Part shown: in pieces, positions 51,317-60,897 of the stretch | Numbering within the stretch: position 1 is the first letter of the stretch | Layout of the letters: every line of letters starts with the position of its first letter | DNA from: Acidiluteibacter ferrifornacis | GTDB lineage: Bacteria > Bacteroidota > Bacteroidia > Flavobacteriales_E > Vicingaceae | Assembly: GCF_009909615.1 (NCBI RefSeq) | Contig: NZ_WWNE01000006.1 | Span: forward strand, 248,001-312,000 | DNA: 64,000 bases | Reading direction: 5' to 3' | Made by a program: the position numbers and the translations under genes | The notes under the pieces: model-generated | The model's input: the letters and a program-made list of their open reading frames with translations, nothing else | What the model was told of the DNA's origin: nothing | Database searches by the model: none

Positions 51317-53842
51317 ATGAAATCAGTATTATTTACCCTCGGACTATCCCTTCTCTCCACTCTTGGAATGAGCCAAGATTACTGGAACTACTACAATTCT
51401 GATGATGGTTTAATTCAAGACTCTATAAACAGATTAGTGATTGAAAACAGCCAAAGCATTTACTTAGGAACCAATGCAGGACTTTCTCATTTCAATCAAG
51501 GCACTTTCACCAATTACACTACTGCCAATAGTGGTTTAAACACCAACAAAATATTGGACATGGAATTGGGGAATAATTTATTATTCCTGCATACTGATAG
51601 CGGAATTTCTGTTTTTGATGGATTAACTTTTACTAATTATACTGCTAGAAATGGATTACCCTCCAATGAAGTTAAAGAAATACAAGTAACTTCTAATGGG
51701 ACTTTATGGATTGGAACTCTTACTGGGGTTGCCAGTTTTGATGGAACACAGTTCACACAGTATCCCAACAAAATAGCTTATTCCCTAGGAGTGGATTCTT
51801 CTGACCATATATATATTATTACAAAATTTGCAATATTTGGAAATGACTCCATAAATAATTTAGAAATTTTTGATGGAATAACTTGGAACAGTTACAAGAT
51901 ATTTGATGCCGATTCAACAGCAATTATTATTCAATCTAAATTTAAGTTATTAAATAATGGGCAACTAATAATTGGCAGCCTCTATCCAAATCCCTTTTAT
52001 ATTATCCAACAAAATGTAATTACTAAATTACCATTCCAGATTAATCACTCTCAAAGAGAACCAAAAAATGCAGATCAATTTCAAACTGATCAATCAGGGA
52101 AATATTGGGTAGGATATCAAACGGAAGGAAATTACTATGCAAGTATTTATTCAGGGAATTTAAGCGACTTAAAAAGACATTATTTTAATCACACAATCGA
52201 AAACATCACTTCAGTGGAGACAGCTGACAATACCATAGCATTTGGGACTGATAATGGGTTTTATTTTGCTTCTATAAATGTGGGAATAGCTCAGGCAGTA
52301 AATGACTTCGATGTTAATACCATCAACACACAGATCTCTAGCAAAGGACCTGTTTTTAATAATTCACTTCTTGGAGTTGCATCATTCGAATTTCCAAAAG
52401 GCAATGTAACACATGGAATTTACGCAGCCAACTTTATAGTTTCAGCAAAAAAAGCCACTTCAACAACTTTTGATGCACATCCAATAGTGCCATGGGAACA
52501 AGACTACTTCATTGGTCCAAAGAGTAATAAAAGAGAAGCTACCAGAAGTTTTATGGCTAAAGTTTCTAAAACTGAAATTTTAACTCACATTGCACAGTCT
52601 AATAATTCCGGCTACCAAATGCCAGATGGAATTTTAAATTGGCCAGCCATTGGAGACTCTTCATTGAATGAACCCTTTGATTTAGCTCCATTCGTGGATG
52701 TCAACTCAAATGGATGTTACGACCCAGCGAACGGAGATTACCCAGTAATAAAAGGTGATGAAGCTATTTATTGGATTAACCGACCTAATGACACTTCTGC
52801 TTTAAGCGATTTGGAATATCACAACATGTTGTATGGATTTAATGACCCAAACGATCCTTTAATTAATCAAAACGTATTTTTAGAGCGGACAATTGTGAAT
52901 CGAGCTAATGTGGCGTACGACTCCATTAAGGTTGGCTTTTGGATAGACATTGATTTAGGCTATGCAGGAGATGATTATATGGGTTGTGACAGTATAAATA
53001 ACATCATGTATGGATACAATGGTGATTCAGATGACAATAGCGCCTATGGACAAAAAGGTTTTGGACTAAATCCTCCAGCTATAGGAGTTAAGTTTTTAAG
53101 CGACTCCATGGACAATTTTGTTTTTAATACTACTGGCAGTGCAGACAACGGGGACATGCGCAACTCAAGTGATGTACACAACTACCTAAATGCTAGATGG
53201 AAAAATGGACAATACATTACCTACGGTGGAAATGGCTTTAGAGGACCTGGGGTAACTACAATTCCAACAAATTATATGTTTACAGGAGATCCTGTTGCCA
53301 ACACAGGTTGGTCTGAAATAAGCATTGGAAATTCTATTGGAGACAGAAGAGGATTGGCCGCCATCCCCTATTTTTCGCTTCAGCCCAACGAACGCAAAAC
53401 AATCGTATTAGCCATTGGGTATGGATATGATTCGGTATCAACTGGCCCAAGTCACTTGAATGCTGTTCCTGCTATGATTAACTCTTTAAATCATGCCAAA
53501 ACGGTTTATGACAATATGCAAATTCAGACTGGAACAACGGCTAGTAATTTTGCTTGCCCTGTGATTCGAATTGGTGTAAAAGAAGAAGGAGTTTCTAACT
53601 CTGACATCAACATTTATCCTGTACCATCGAATGGGATGATTACTATATCTTCTGATGAGCCAATGAAAAATCTTCAAGTAATTGATGTAAGTGGATCAAT
53701 AATAATGGAAGCCGATTTGACCTCAAAAGGTTTGGCACCAAGCTTTCAGTTCCCCAATTCAATTGAAGATGGATTCTACTTTTTAAGAATACAACGACAA
53801 GACAATTCTTGGGAAACCAAAAAGATCATTATAGCAAAGTAG
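51317..53842 (+). CDS. Secreted beta-propeller protein with T9SS type A sorting domain
   Basis: An 841-residue exported protein. Signal peptide to about residue 19 (TLGMSQ). Residues about 25-330 form a two-component-regulator-like propeller: repeated blocks such as IYLGTNAGLSHFNQGTFTNY, LLFLHTDSGISVFDGLTFTNY and LWIGTLTGVASFDGTQFTQY. The central region (about 370-740) has FMAKVSKTEILTHIAQ and VDVNSNGCYDPANGDYPVIK, a block seen in other Bacteroidota secreted proteins of unknown function. The C-terminus is a type A sorting domain (INIYPVPSNGMITISS, EDGFYFLRIQRQ, KKIIIAK). Predicted T9SS cargo at the surface; no enzymatic motif was recognised. Confidence 0.85.
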   Translation: MKSVLFTLGLSLLSTLGMSQDYWNYYNSDDGLIQDSINRLVIENSQSIYLGTNAGLSHFNQGTFTNYTTANSGLNTNKILDMELGNNLLFLHTDSGISVFDGLTFTNYTARNGLPSNEVKEIQVTSNGTLWIGTLTGVASFDGTQFTQYPNKIAYSLGVDSSDHIYIITKFAIFGNDSINNLEIFDGITWNSYKIFDADSTAIIIQSKFKLLNNGQLIIGSLYPNPFYIIQQNVITKLPFQINHSQREPKNADQFQTDQSGKYWVGYQTEGNYYASIYSGNLSDLKRHYFNHTIENITSVETADNTIAFGTDNGFYFASINVGIAQAVNDFDVNTINTQISSKGPVFNNSLLGVASFEFPKGNVTHGIYAANFIVSAKKATSTTFDAHPIVPWEQDYFIGPKSNKREATRSFMAKVSKTEILTHIAQSNNSGYQMPDGILNWPAIGDSSLNEPFDLAPFVDVNSNGCYDPANGDYPVIKGDEAIYWINRPNDTSALSDLEYHNMLYGFNDPNDPLINQNVFLERTIVNRANVAYDSIKVGFWIDIDLGYAGDDYMGCDSINNIMYGYNGDSDDNSAYGQKGFGLNPPAIGVKFLSDSMDNFVFNTTGSADNGDMRNSSDVHNYLNARWKNGQYITYGGNGFRGPGVTTIPTNYMFTGDPVANTGWSEISIGNSIGDRRGLAAIPYFSLQPNERKTIVLAIGYGYDSVSTGPSHLNAVPAMINSLNHAKTVYDNMQIQTGTTASNFACPVIRIGVKEEGVSNSDINIYPVPSNGMITISSDEPMKNLQVIDVSGSIIMEADLTSKGLAPSFQFPNSIEDGFYFLRIQRQDNSWETKKIIIAK

Positions 53843-53870
53843 TTTTTTATAGTAATTGGTTTTAGTTTCA

Positions 53871-53908
53871 CCTCAATTCTTCATAGAAGGATTGAGGTAT
53901 TTTTTTTA
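53871..53908 (+). terminator. Terminator of the propeller protein gene
   Basis: CCTCAAT pairs with ATTGAGG around a 13-nt loop containing TTCT/AGAA, followed by a tract of eight or more T. Confidence 0.85.
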
Positions 53909-53953
53909 AAATTATTTACCATTTTTTATTCTCTCTTTGAAAAAGGATATCAA

Positions 53954-53961
53954 TAACTTTG
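53954..53961 (+). promoter_or_regulatory. -7 box for the alpha/beta hydrolase gene
   Basis: TAACTTTG matches TAnnTTTG, 18 nt before the ATG at 53980. It overlaps the in-frame TTG at 53959, which argues against the longer start. TTTG at 53936 is only 14 nt upstream. Confidence 0.45.
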
Positions 53962-53979
53962 CACTTCAAAACGAGTAAA

Positions 53980-54627
53980 ATGCAGAAGATTTATTGCATC
54001 CCCGGATTGGGTGCCGATCACCGATTGTTTAGTAGATTAAATTTAAATGCGGAACTTATTCCCGTGAAGTGGGTAGAAGCCACTCCAAGCGACACTCCTG
54101 CTTCCTATGCCACTCGACTGCTAGACCAAATAGAAAATGAGAAACCAATACTTATGGGGGTTTCATTAGGAGGAATCCTAAGTATAGAAATCAGCAAATT
54201 AATCCCAACCAAACAACTTTTTCTGATTTCTACTATTAAAACCAAACATGAACTTCCACCCTACTTTTCATTAGTTGACCATTTACCTTTTGACATTTCC
54301 AAAGCTGCTAGTTGGTTTAAGAATTACGGCGGAATGTTAAAACCAATTTATAACCGAATCTCCAAAGAAGAATTAGAACTATTCAATGCGATGCTAAAGA
54401 AAACTCCTGATGAGTTTATAGATTGGGGGGTTCACGCTGTTTCTCATTGGGATAACGAATTAATAGCATCCAATTATTTCCATATCCATGGCTCAATGGA
54501 TTTGGTTTTCCCCAAAAAATGGGTGAAAGATTTTACAGAAATTAAAAATGGTTCTCATTTTATGGTAGTTGACAAAGCAGATCAAATTAGTACTCTGATC
54601 AATAAAGAATTGGAAAACATAAAATAA
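53980..54627 (+). CDS. Alpha/beta hydrolase
   Basis: A 215-residue cytoplasmic alpha/beta hydrolase. The first strand and oxyanion region read MQKIYCIPGLGADHRLF. The nucleophile elbow is GVSLGG (residues 60-65, Ser62). An aspartate lies in HGSMDLVFP, and the catalytic histidine in KNGSHFMVVD. It lacks a signal peptide. Substrate unknown; the family covers esterases, lipases and thioesterases. The start at 53980 is preferred because an upstream promoter box overlaps the longer frame. Confidence 0.85.
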   Translation: MQKIYCIPGLGADHRLFSRLNLNAELIPVKWVEATPSDTPASYATRLLDQIENEKPILMGVSLGGILSIEISKLIPTKQLFLISTIKTKHELPPYFSLVDHLPFDISKAASWFKNYGGMLKPIYNRISKEELELFNAMLKKTPDEFIDWGVHAVSHWDNELIASNYFHIHGSMDLVFPKKWVKDFTEIKNGSHFMVVDKADQISTLINKELENIK

Positions 54628-54666
54628 AAAAAGTCCTTTCAACCGAGAATATCAGTTAAAAGGACT
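54625..54666 (-). terminator. Terminator of tpx
   Basis: On the minus strand AGTCCTTTTAACTG pairs with its partner ending AAAGGACT, followed by seven T. On the + strand the same hairpin lies 5 nt after the hydrolase stop but has a weak T run, so it may serve both convergent genes. Confidence 0.75.
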
Positions 54667-54690
54667 ATTATGATTTGAATATACTAACTG

Positions 54691-55200
54691 CTACTTTAGC
54701 TCGTCAATAGCTTTCATTACATTATCGTAATTGGGCTCATGGGTAATATCATCAACTAATTCACTAAAAGTAATTCTATTGTTTTGGTCAACCACAAAAA
54801 CCGCACGTGCATGCAGTCCTTTTAATGGACCTTCAGTCATATCCAACCCATACGATTTTGAAAATTCATGATACCTAAAATCTGATGCATTGGTGACATT
54901 TTCAATACCTTCAGATTCGCAAAATCGCTTCATAGCGAATGGCAAATCTTTAGAGATAATCAATCCTTCGATTCCTACTCTTTCTTTTAATTTACTATTG
55001 AATGCTCTAGTTTCCATTTGGCAAACTCCTGTATCTAAACTTGGAACTGCAATTAACACTTTCACCTTATTGGATAAATCAGACAATTTTCCTTCAGAAA
55101 GATCTGATTTAACGTAAGTAAAGTCTGGCGCAACATCTCCAACTTTTGGCAAACTCCCTGCCAAGTTTACTTTATTCCCTTTAAAATTTGTAGTATCCAT
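54691..55200 (-). CDS. tpx: Thiol peroxidase
   Basis: A 169-residue atypical 2-Cys peroxiredoxin of the Tpx subfamily. The peroxidatic cysteine is Cys60 in VPSLDTGVCQMETRAFN. The resolving cysteine is Cys94 in KRFCESEGIENV, the spacing usual for Tpx. Other conserved parts are GDVAPDFTYV and LKGLHARAVFVVD. It reduces H2O2 and organic hydroperoxides using thioredoxin. It is divergent from the hydrolase-OsmC fusion gene, another probable peroxide-detoxifying protein, across a 130-bp shared region. Confidence 0.95.
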   Translation of the reverse strand: MDTTNFKGNKVNLAGSLPKVGDVAPDFTYVKSDLSEGKLSDLSNKVKVLIAVPSLDTGVCQMETRAFNSKLKERVGIEGLIISKDLPFAMKRFCESEGIENVTNASDFRYHEFSKSYGLDMTEGPLKGLHARAVFVVDQNNRITFSELVDDITHEPNYDNVMKAIDELK

Positions 55201-55330
55201 ATTTTTCTATTTTATCCTATAACAAGTTTTCTAATTTCTAGTTCACGAATTTAACTAAATATCTGGTTGAATTAATTCGAATTGTCGTTTGACTGCGGTT
55301 CAAAAAATACAGTTATGATTATATTTGAAT

Positions 55331-56524
55331 ATGAGATCAGAAAAAGTAACTTTCGAAAACAAGAATAACGAAAAAATTGCAGCAATAATTGACTGGCCGG
55401 TGCATCAACATCCGAAAGCAACTGCACTATTCGCTCATTGTTTTACTTGCTCTAAAAATTTAACTGCTGTAAAAAATATCAGTAAAGGACTAACCTCTGC
55501 AGGTTTTGCAGTCTTACGATTTGACTTTACAGGACTTGGAGAAAGTGAAGGGGAATTTGAGTCGACCAACTTTGAAACAAATATAGATGACCTTGAAGTA
55601 GCAGCCCATTTTCTAGCAACAGAAATAGAGGCACCCAAACTACTCATTGGTCATTCATTGGGGGGAACAGCAATGTTACACGCCTCAAAAAAAATTGTTT
55701 CAGCAAAAGGGGTTGTCACAATTGGATCTCCTTATCAACCTAACCATGCCACTCACCTTTTTGAAGACAGCATAGCAGAAATTAAAAATAAGGGTAGAGC
55801 AAAAGTATCTATTGGAGGTCGTCCATTTACAGTAAATAATGACTTATTGAAATCACTGAATGAAAATGACAGTGAACATATAATATCAGGATTGGGCAAA
55901 GCATTGCTAATTTTGCATTCTCCTCAAGACAAAATTGTTGAAATAGACAATGCTGAAAAAATATATATAGCCGCTAAACATCCTAAAAGTTTTATTTCAT
56001 TAGATGGTGCAGATCATTTATTATCCGACAAAAATGACTCCACTTATATCGGTGAAATAATTGGCAACTGGGTCAATCGTTATTTGGTTTTTAATGAGGA
56101 GAAAATCTTCGACACCAATCACCAAGCAGCAGCACAAACAAATGCAGAAAGTCTGACTACAGAGGTAATAGCTGATGGTCATCCACTTATTGTAGATGAA
56201 CCCAAAAGTCTTGGAGGGAATGATATAGGCCCAAATCCATACGGACTATTATCTGCTGCACTAGCAAGCTGCACTAGCTTAACTCTGCAGCTTTATGCTC
56301 GACGAAAAAAGTGGGAACTAAATGTAGCAACTGTTCATGTCAACCATTCCAAAATATCAAGTAGTGATTCAAATTCAAAAATAGATCATTTTGAAAGAAA
56401 TATTGAGTTAATAGGCAATTTGGATGATGATCAAAAAAATCGTCTTTTAGAAATTGCCAATAAATGCCCTGTTCATAAAACTTTACACTCTTTTTCAAAA
56501 GTAGATTCGAACCTGATAGAATAG
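55331..56524 (+). CDS. Alpha/beta hydrolase fused to OsmC-like peroxidase domain
   Basis: A 397-residue bifunctional protein. Residues 1-255 are an alpha/beta hydrolase with the nucleophile elbow GHSLGG (107-112, Ser109), an acid in LHSPQDKIVE and a histidine in DGADHLLS. Residues 265-397 are an OsmC domain: EVIADGHPLIVDEPKSLGG, GPNPYGLLSAALASCTSL (first redox Cys near residue 311) and ANKCPVHKTLHS (second Cys near 378). Both OsmC cysteines are present, so peroxide reduction is plausible. This fusion is known in several phyla, though the hydrolase substrate is not. The ATG at 55331 is preferred to an in-frame TTG at 55325. Divergent tpx suggests a shared oxidative response. Confidence 0.9.
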   Translation: MRSEKVTFENKNNEKIAAIIDWPVHQHPKATALFAHCFTCSKNLTAVKNISKGLTSAGFAVLRFDFTGLGESEGEFESTNFETNIDDLEVAAHFLATEIEAPKLLIGHSLGGTAMLHASKKIVSAKGVVTIGSPYQPNHATHLFEDSIAEIKNKGRAKVSIGGRPFTVNNDLLKSLNENDSEHIISGLGKALLILHSPQDKIVEIDNAEKIYIAAKHPKSFISLDGADHLLSDKNDSTYIGEIIGNWVNRYLVFNEEKIFDTNHQAAAQTNAESLTTEVIADGHPLIVDEPKSLGGNDIGPNPYGLLSAALASCTSLTLQLYARRKKWELNVATVHVNHSKISSSDSNSKIDHFERNIELIGNLDDDQKNRLLEIANKCPVHKTLHSFSKVDSNLIE

Positions 56525-56649
56525 AGGGTTAATCATCTCAAAGGTTTAGCTTGTTAAGAATTAACTGTTAATAAGTATATGGTTTTCAACAAATGTTGAT
56601 AACTATATTTTCTATTTTTATCAGCAGGAAGAACTATATCCATTACACT

Positions 56650-59316
56650 ATGAGCAAGAGAATTACAACCATCTTACTTCTTTTATTATTTACCACTTCA
56701 AGCATTACTGCCCAAGAAGTTATCGGTAAAAAAGAAGAAAAATTGTTAATGCAGAAAGGAGAGGCATATTACAACGATGAGTATTATCAAACCGCTGCTA
56801 CCATTTTCGAAAGATTAAACAAAGCCAATCCGGAAGATTTGTACTATAAGTTGATGGTAGGAATTTGCTACTCTTTCCTAAATGACAAAAAAGAAGAGTC
56901 TTTAGATTACCTGCTTGACGTTCAAAAGAAAAATCCCGATTACGTTGATGTCTACTTCTTTATTGGACGAGCATATGCTGTCAACCACCAATTCGACGAA
57001 GCCATAAAAAATTTCAATAAGTATATACAATCGAGTCAAGTTTTACCTGAAGATAAGGTAAAGGCTCGCTTATTCATTGAAAATTGCCAAAACGCAAAAG
57101 GAATCGTGCCAGATAGTTTGGAATTAGTAATTGAAAATATAGGACCTCCCATCAACACAAAATATGAAGAATATGTCCCTATTATTACTCCTGATGAGAG
57201 ACTACTCATTTTTACCTACAGAGGTGAGCGAAGTGTTGGAGGAAGAATGGATAGAGCAGGGAACTCAGACCCTAAAGGAGAATATTATGAAGATATCATG
57301 ATTTCTTATAAAAGAGGAGAAGAGTGGTCAGAACCAAGAAGCATTGGTAATAATATCAACACCAGTAAACATGATGCAAGTATCGCCATTTCAGCAAATG
57401 GAAGAAAACTATTCACCTACAGAAGTAGTAATAAAAATGAAGGAGACATCTATTTAAGTGAGTTAGAAGATGGATCTTTTACTACACCTAGACCACTAAA
57501 CTCAGAAATTAATTCTGATTCTTGGGAAGGCAGCGCAAGTCTAACTAGTGATGAAAAAACCTTATACTTCACCAGTGAACGAGAAGGCGGATATGGGGGT
57601 AGAGACATCTACAAAGCTGAGCGTTTAAAAAATGGTGATTGGGGCAATGTAGTTAATTTAGGCCCAACCATCAATACACGGTACGATGAAGACGCTCCAT
57701 TTATTCATCCTGATAACAAAACATTGTACTTTAGTTCAAAAGGCCACAATAGCATTGGTGGGTATGACATCTTTTACACTTATAATGATGATGGCGTGTG
57801 GGATGCACCTGAAAACATTGGCTACCCTGTAAATACAATCGAAGACGATCGGTATTACGTATTAACTGCTGACGGTACAAGAGGATATTACTCCAGTGCA
57901 GGGAAGGATGACTCTTACGGTGGAAATGATATCTATGTTGTTAGCCCAGGACACTTTGGAAAACGTCCCATATTAGCATTAGTAGTTGGAGTTACCAAAA
58001 TGAATGGAAAGGTTGCAGCTGCAGAAATAACCGCAACTGATGCCACCACAGGAGAGTTTGCCAATCAAACAACTTCAGACAGCGAATCAGGAAAATTCAT
58101 GATTTCATTGATTCCAGGTAATAAGTATAAAATAGCAATAGAAATCGAGGGAGCTAAAACTACTTACGAATATATAAATGTAGAATCAGTGGAGACTTTT
58201 GTGCAAGTAAACCATGATATTGATTTATATACAGATGATTTTCCTGAAGAAGAGAAAGCGGAAAATAACGCTAGCATTACTCCTTCTTTACAAGAAAAAC
58301 TGACTGAACAAATTAAACGAATCAAAGAATTTGCCAACGATAGCATAGAGTACGAAAAAATAGACTTGAACAAGCGAATTATTAAATTAGAAAAATACAA
58401 CAAGGAAGTAGCTGAAGAAAATGATAAAAACAATAGTAACACCGCAGGAGGCTTGGTGCCAGCAGGTAACAAAACGATTGCAGGTTTGTCATTTAAAGTA
58501 GAAGTAGGAGCTGTAACGGATACCAATGAGTTTAAATTAGCAGCTTTGAGTAAATACGGAAAGATTTCTCGCAAATTATATGAAGATGGGTTTTACAGAT
58601 ATACTTTTGGCCCATTTGAGACATTGGAACATGCAGAAAACTTCAGAGATATGATGGTTGAAAAAGAACCAGAAGCTAAAGATGCTTTCATTACGGTATT
58701 TGTATTTGGGAAGCGTAAAACGGTAGATGAGTTTACAGAAGAATTTACTTTAGAAGGATTAGATAATGAGCCATTGGCTGCGAATTCTACTTCAAACACT
58801 ATCATAGAAAATACAAACCCGGAGGTTACTGCAAAAAAATCAAGCACCACTATTACAATGCCTGATGAGATGACGGAAGACGAAAAGATAGCTGCAGAAA
58901 AAATGAAATTAATGACTGACCCCTGTGACAAGTACACCATGGAGGCATTCACTGCATTTGTGTTGAAGGACATCGATAAAGAAGAAAACTATAAACGACT
59001 ATTGAGCTTAGTAGGGCCAATCTGTCACCCTGATTTACACTTTGAAGTACAAATTGGAGCATACAGAAAACCTAACAACTTTAAATACGACAAGCTTTTA
59101 AAGTTTGGAAATCCACAAATTAGAAACTATCAAGATGAAATTACCAGATTCACCCAAGGTGAATTTAAGACATTCTACGATGCTGAAGGTTTAAGACAAA
59201 AAGTAATTAAGGAAGGAACTACAGATGCATGGATTACTCCATTTTACAAAGGAAAGCGATTATTGATGCAAGACTTGGTAAAAGGCAATTATGAAAGTGC
59301 ACTAGGACTCAATTAA
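56650..59316 (+). CDS. TPR-PD40-SPOR-like envelope protein (PorE-like without OmpA domain)
   Basis: An 888-residue exported protein. The start at 56650 gives a clean signal peptide (to about residue 22, SITAQ); the frame extends 19 codons upstream without support. Residues 30-165 contain TPR units (EAYYNDEYYQTAATIFERLN, YFFIGRAYAVNHQFDEAIKN). Residues about 175-445 form a WD40-like PD40 propeller (VPIITPDERLLIFTYR, SASLTSDEKTLYFTSEREGG, PDNKTLYFSSKGHNSIGGYD). A CarboxypepD-regulatory-like domain (about 455-530) follows. Two SPOR-like domains are visible (LSFKVEVGAVTDTNEFKLAA near 615; LHFEVQIGAYRKPNNF near 795). This order resembles PorE of the T9SS and gliding motility apparatus, but there is no OmpA domain, so an exact role is not assigned. 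Its end overlaps the convergent helicase gene by eight bases. Confidence 0.82.
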   Translation: MSKRITTILLLLLFTTSSITAQEVIGKKEEKLLMQKGEAYYNDEYYQTAATIFERLNKANPEDLYYKLMVGICYSFLNDKKEESLDYLLDVQKKNPDYVDVYFFIGRAYAVNHQFDEAIKNFNKYIQSSQVLPEDKVKARLFIENCQNAKGIVPDSLELVIENIGPPINTKYEEYVPIITPDERLLIFTYRGERSVGGRMDRAGNSDPKGEYYEDIMISYKRGEEWSEPRSIGNNINTSKHDASIAISANGRKLFTYRSSNKNEGDIYLSELEDGSFTTPRPLNSEINSDSWEGSASLTSDEKTLYFTSEREGGYGGRDIYKAERLKNGDWGNVVNLGPTINTRYDEDAPFIHPDNKTLYFSSKGHNSIGGYDIFYTYNDDGVWDAPENIGYPVNTIEDDRYYVLTADGTRGYYSSAGKDDSYGGNDIYVVSPGHFGKRPILALVVGVTKMNGKVAAAEITATDATTGEFANQTTSDSESGKFMISLIPGNKYKIAIEIEGAKTTYEYINVESVETFVQVNHDIDLYTDDFPEEEKAENNASITPSLQEKLTEQIKRIKEFANDSIEYEKIDLNKRIIKLEKYNKEVAEENDKNNSNTAGGLVPAGNKTIAGLSFKVEVGAVTDTNEFKLAALSKYGKISRKLYEDGFYRYTFGPFETLEHAENFRDMMVEKEPEAKDAFITVFVFGKRKTVDEFTEEFTLEGLDNEPLAANSTSNTIIENTNPEVTAKKSSTTITMPDEMTEDEKIAAEKMKLMTDPCDKYTMEAFTAFVLKDIDKEENYKRLLSLVGPICHPDLHFEVQIGAYRKPNNFKYDKLLKFGNPQIRNYQDEITRFTQGEFKTFYDAEGLRQKVIKEGTTDAWITPFYKGKRLLMQDLVKGNYESALGLN

Positions 59317-60730
59317 AAAATCGCTCATTAAAATTTAAAAGATACAACTTTTGTGTTGCTCGAGTAATCGCAGTATACAACCATCTAATATAAGCAGTAT
59401 CTATCATCTCTTCAGTGAGGTATCCTTGGTCGATTATCACATTTTTCCACTGCCCTCCCTGAGATTTATGACAAGTAATAGCATAAGCAAACTTAATTTG
59501 CAAACCATTATAATACGGATTCTTTTTTAAGAGTTCGTATTTTTTTTGTCGATTGGGTTCGTCTGCATAATCTTCCAACACCCGTTCATAAAGCAGTCTA
59601 TAATCCGCAGGATCAAGCGCCGGACTTTCGGACTCTAAGGAATTCAACAACAACTTCGTTTCAACTAGAGGTTCTTCAGGATAATCGACCAGACGAATGG
59701 TCGCATCAACAAATCGAAAACCGTACATTTCCTCCGTATTCCCTAATCGCATAATTTCGGCAATATCTCCATTTGCAATAAAACCTGCTTTCGACTTTTC
59801 ATCTAACCAGAAATAATTATTTTTCACAATCATGATATACTCTCCTGTCGCGATTTCATCCTCCATCCAACGGATACGTTGTCTAATCTGACCATTAAAC
59901 AGGTTTGCTCTTTTATTTGATCTACAAATAACTATAGAATGATCTTCTCCATCATTACTGTAACAGTCATTAAGAACATCTTCTAGTTCATCTCCACCTA
60001 GCCTAATGATGTCAGGGTAACCATCTATTTCAAACTTAATATTGAAATCATCCGTTAATAAAGCCAGCCTCAATTTTGTTGCATTGTATAAAATCCCTGA
60101 ATCATATTGTTGACGAACTACCTCTTTTAATTCTGCTCCTTTAAGATGAATTGGAAAAGCCGATTGCAAAAATTTAGGTTCAAGGGCTGGGCTTAAATCC
60201 ATTCCTACCGGAGGTAACTGAGCTGTATCACCAATAAAAATTAATTTACAATTATGGCCACTAAAAACGAACTCCATCAAGTCATCAAGTAGACTTCTAC
60301 TAGATCCAAAGCCAGAATTAGATAAGCCAGCTGCATCTGAAATCATAGATGCCTCATCGACTATAAATATGGTATTTTGCATTTTATTGGCTGCCAGAAC
60401 GAATTTGGACAACCCTTCAGGTGACGTTTTAACCTGGTAAATCGCCTTGTGTATCGTAAAGGCTCTTTTGTTTGAAAAAGTAGATAACACTTTTGCGGCT
60501 CGCCCTGTAGGAGCAAGCAAGAGGGACTTTAATCCCAACTTTGGCAGTGCTTTTACCATAGCTCCAACAGTGGTGGTTTTACCCGTACCGGCATATCCTC
60601 GAATAATAAAGGCCCAGTTTCCTTCCTTCTTGTCGATAAATCGACTCATTCTATCAATTAGAATTAACTGATCTTTGGTAGGTGGATGTCCCATTTGTGA
60701 AATAAATAGAGACGAAAAAGCGTTGGACAT
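59309..60730 (-). CDS. RecD-like DNA helicase/AAA ATPase
   Basis: A superfamily 1B helicase of about 473 residues. Walker A is IIRGYAGTGKTTTVGAMV. Walker B-like TIFIVDEASMISD follows, then KLIFIGDTAQLPPVG (motif III). The C-terminal UvrD_C_2-type block is FAYAITCHKSQGGQWKNVII, then YTAITRATQKLYLL (motif VI). This short RecD/Dda-like form is common in Bacteroidota and lacks the RecD2 N-terminal extension. The start could also be the ATG at 60760; I prefer 60730 because the ten extra residues are low in hydrophobicity and a weak -7-like box overlaps them. The stop end overlaps the neighbouring gene by eight bases. Confidence 0.88.
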   Translation of the reverse strand: MSNAFSSLFISQMGHPPTKDQLILIDRMSRFIDKKEGNWAFIIRGYAGTGKTTTVGAMVKALPKLGLKSLLLAPTGRAAKVLSTFSNKRAFTIHKAIYQVKTSPEGLSKFVLAANKMQNTIFIVDEASMISDAAGLSNSGFGSSRSLLDDLMEFVFSGHNCKLIFIGDTAQLPPVGMDLSPALEPKFLQSAFPIHLKGAELKEVVRQQYDSGILYNATKLRLALLTDDFNIKFEIDGYPDIIRLGGDELEDVLNDCYSNDGEDHSIVICRSNKRANLFNGQIRQRIRWMEDEIATGEYIMIVKNNYFWLDEKSKAGFIANGDIAEIMRLGNTEEMYGFRFVDATIRLVDYPEEPLVETKLLLNSLESESPALDPADYRLLYERVLEDYADEPNRQKKYELLKKNPYYNGLQIKFAYAITCHKSQGGQWKNVIIDQGYLTEEMIDTAYIRWLYTAITRATQKLYLLNFNERFFN

Positions 60731-60792
60731 GTGAGAATATTTTCCGGACGAATAATGCATAAAGGTAAGACAACTATTAATGATTTTTTAAT

Positions 60793-60822
60793 TTTGCAGC
60801 ACCATAAAAAATAGTAGTTTTG
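60793..60822 (+). promoter_or_regulatory. Promoter of the 60898-63330 operon
   Basis: TTTG at 60793-60796 and TAGTTTTG at 60815-60822 are 18 nt apart, a good match to the Bacteroidota consensus. The leader to the ATG at 60898 would be about 70 nt. Confidence 0.65.
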
Positions 60823-60897
60823 TAAGGCTTTGAAAAAAGCATTTTGGGACATTTTCGACCAAATAATTTAATTTAACAGTTTAAACATCATAGAAAA

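Noticed and set aside
55320-55327. TATATTTG as a -7 box for the hydrolase-OsmC gene
   Set aside because: It ends only 3 nt before the ATG at 55331, so transcription would begin inside the gene unless a downstream start were used; there is also no TTTG at 17-23 nt.
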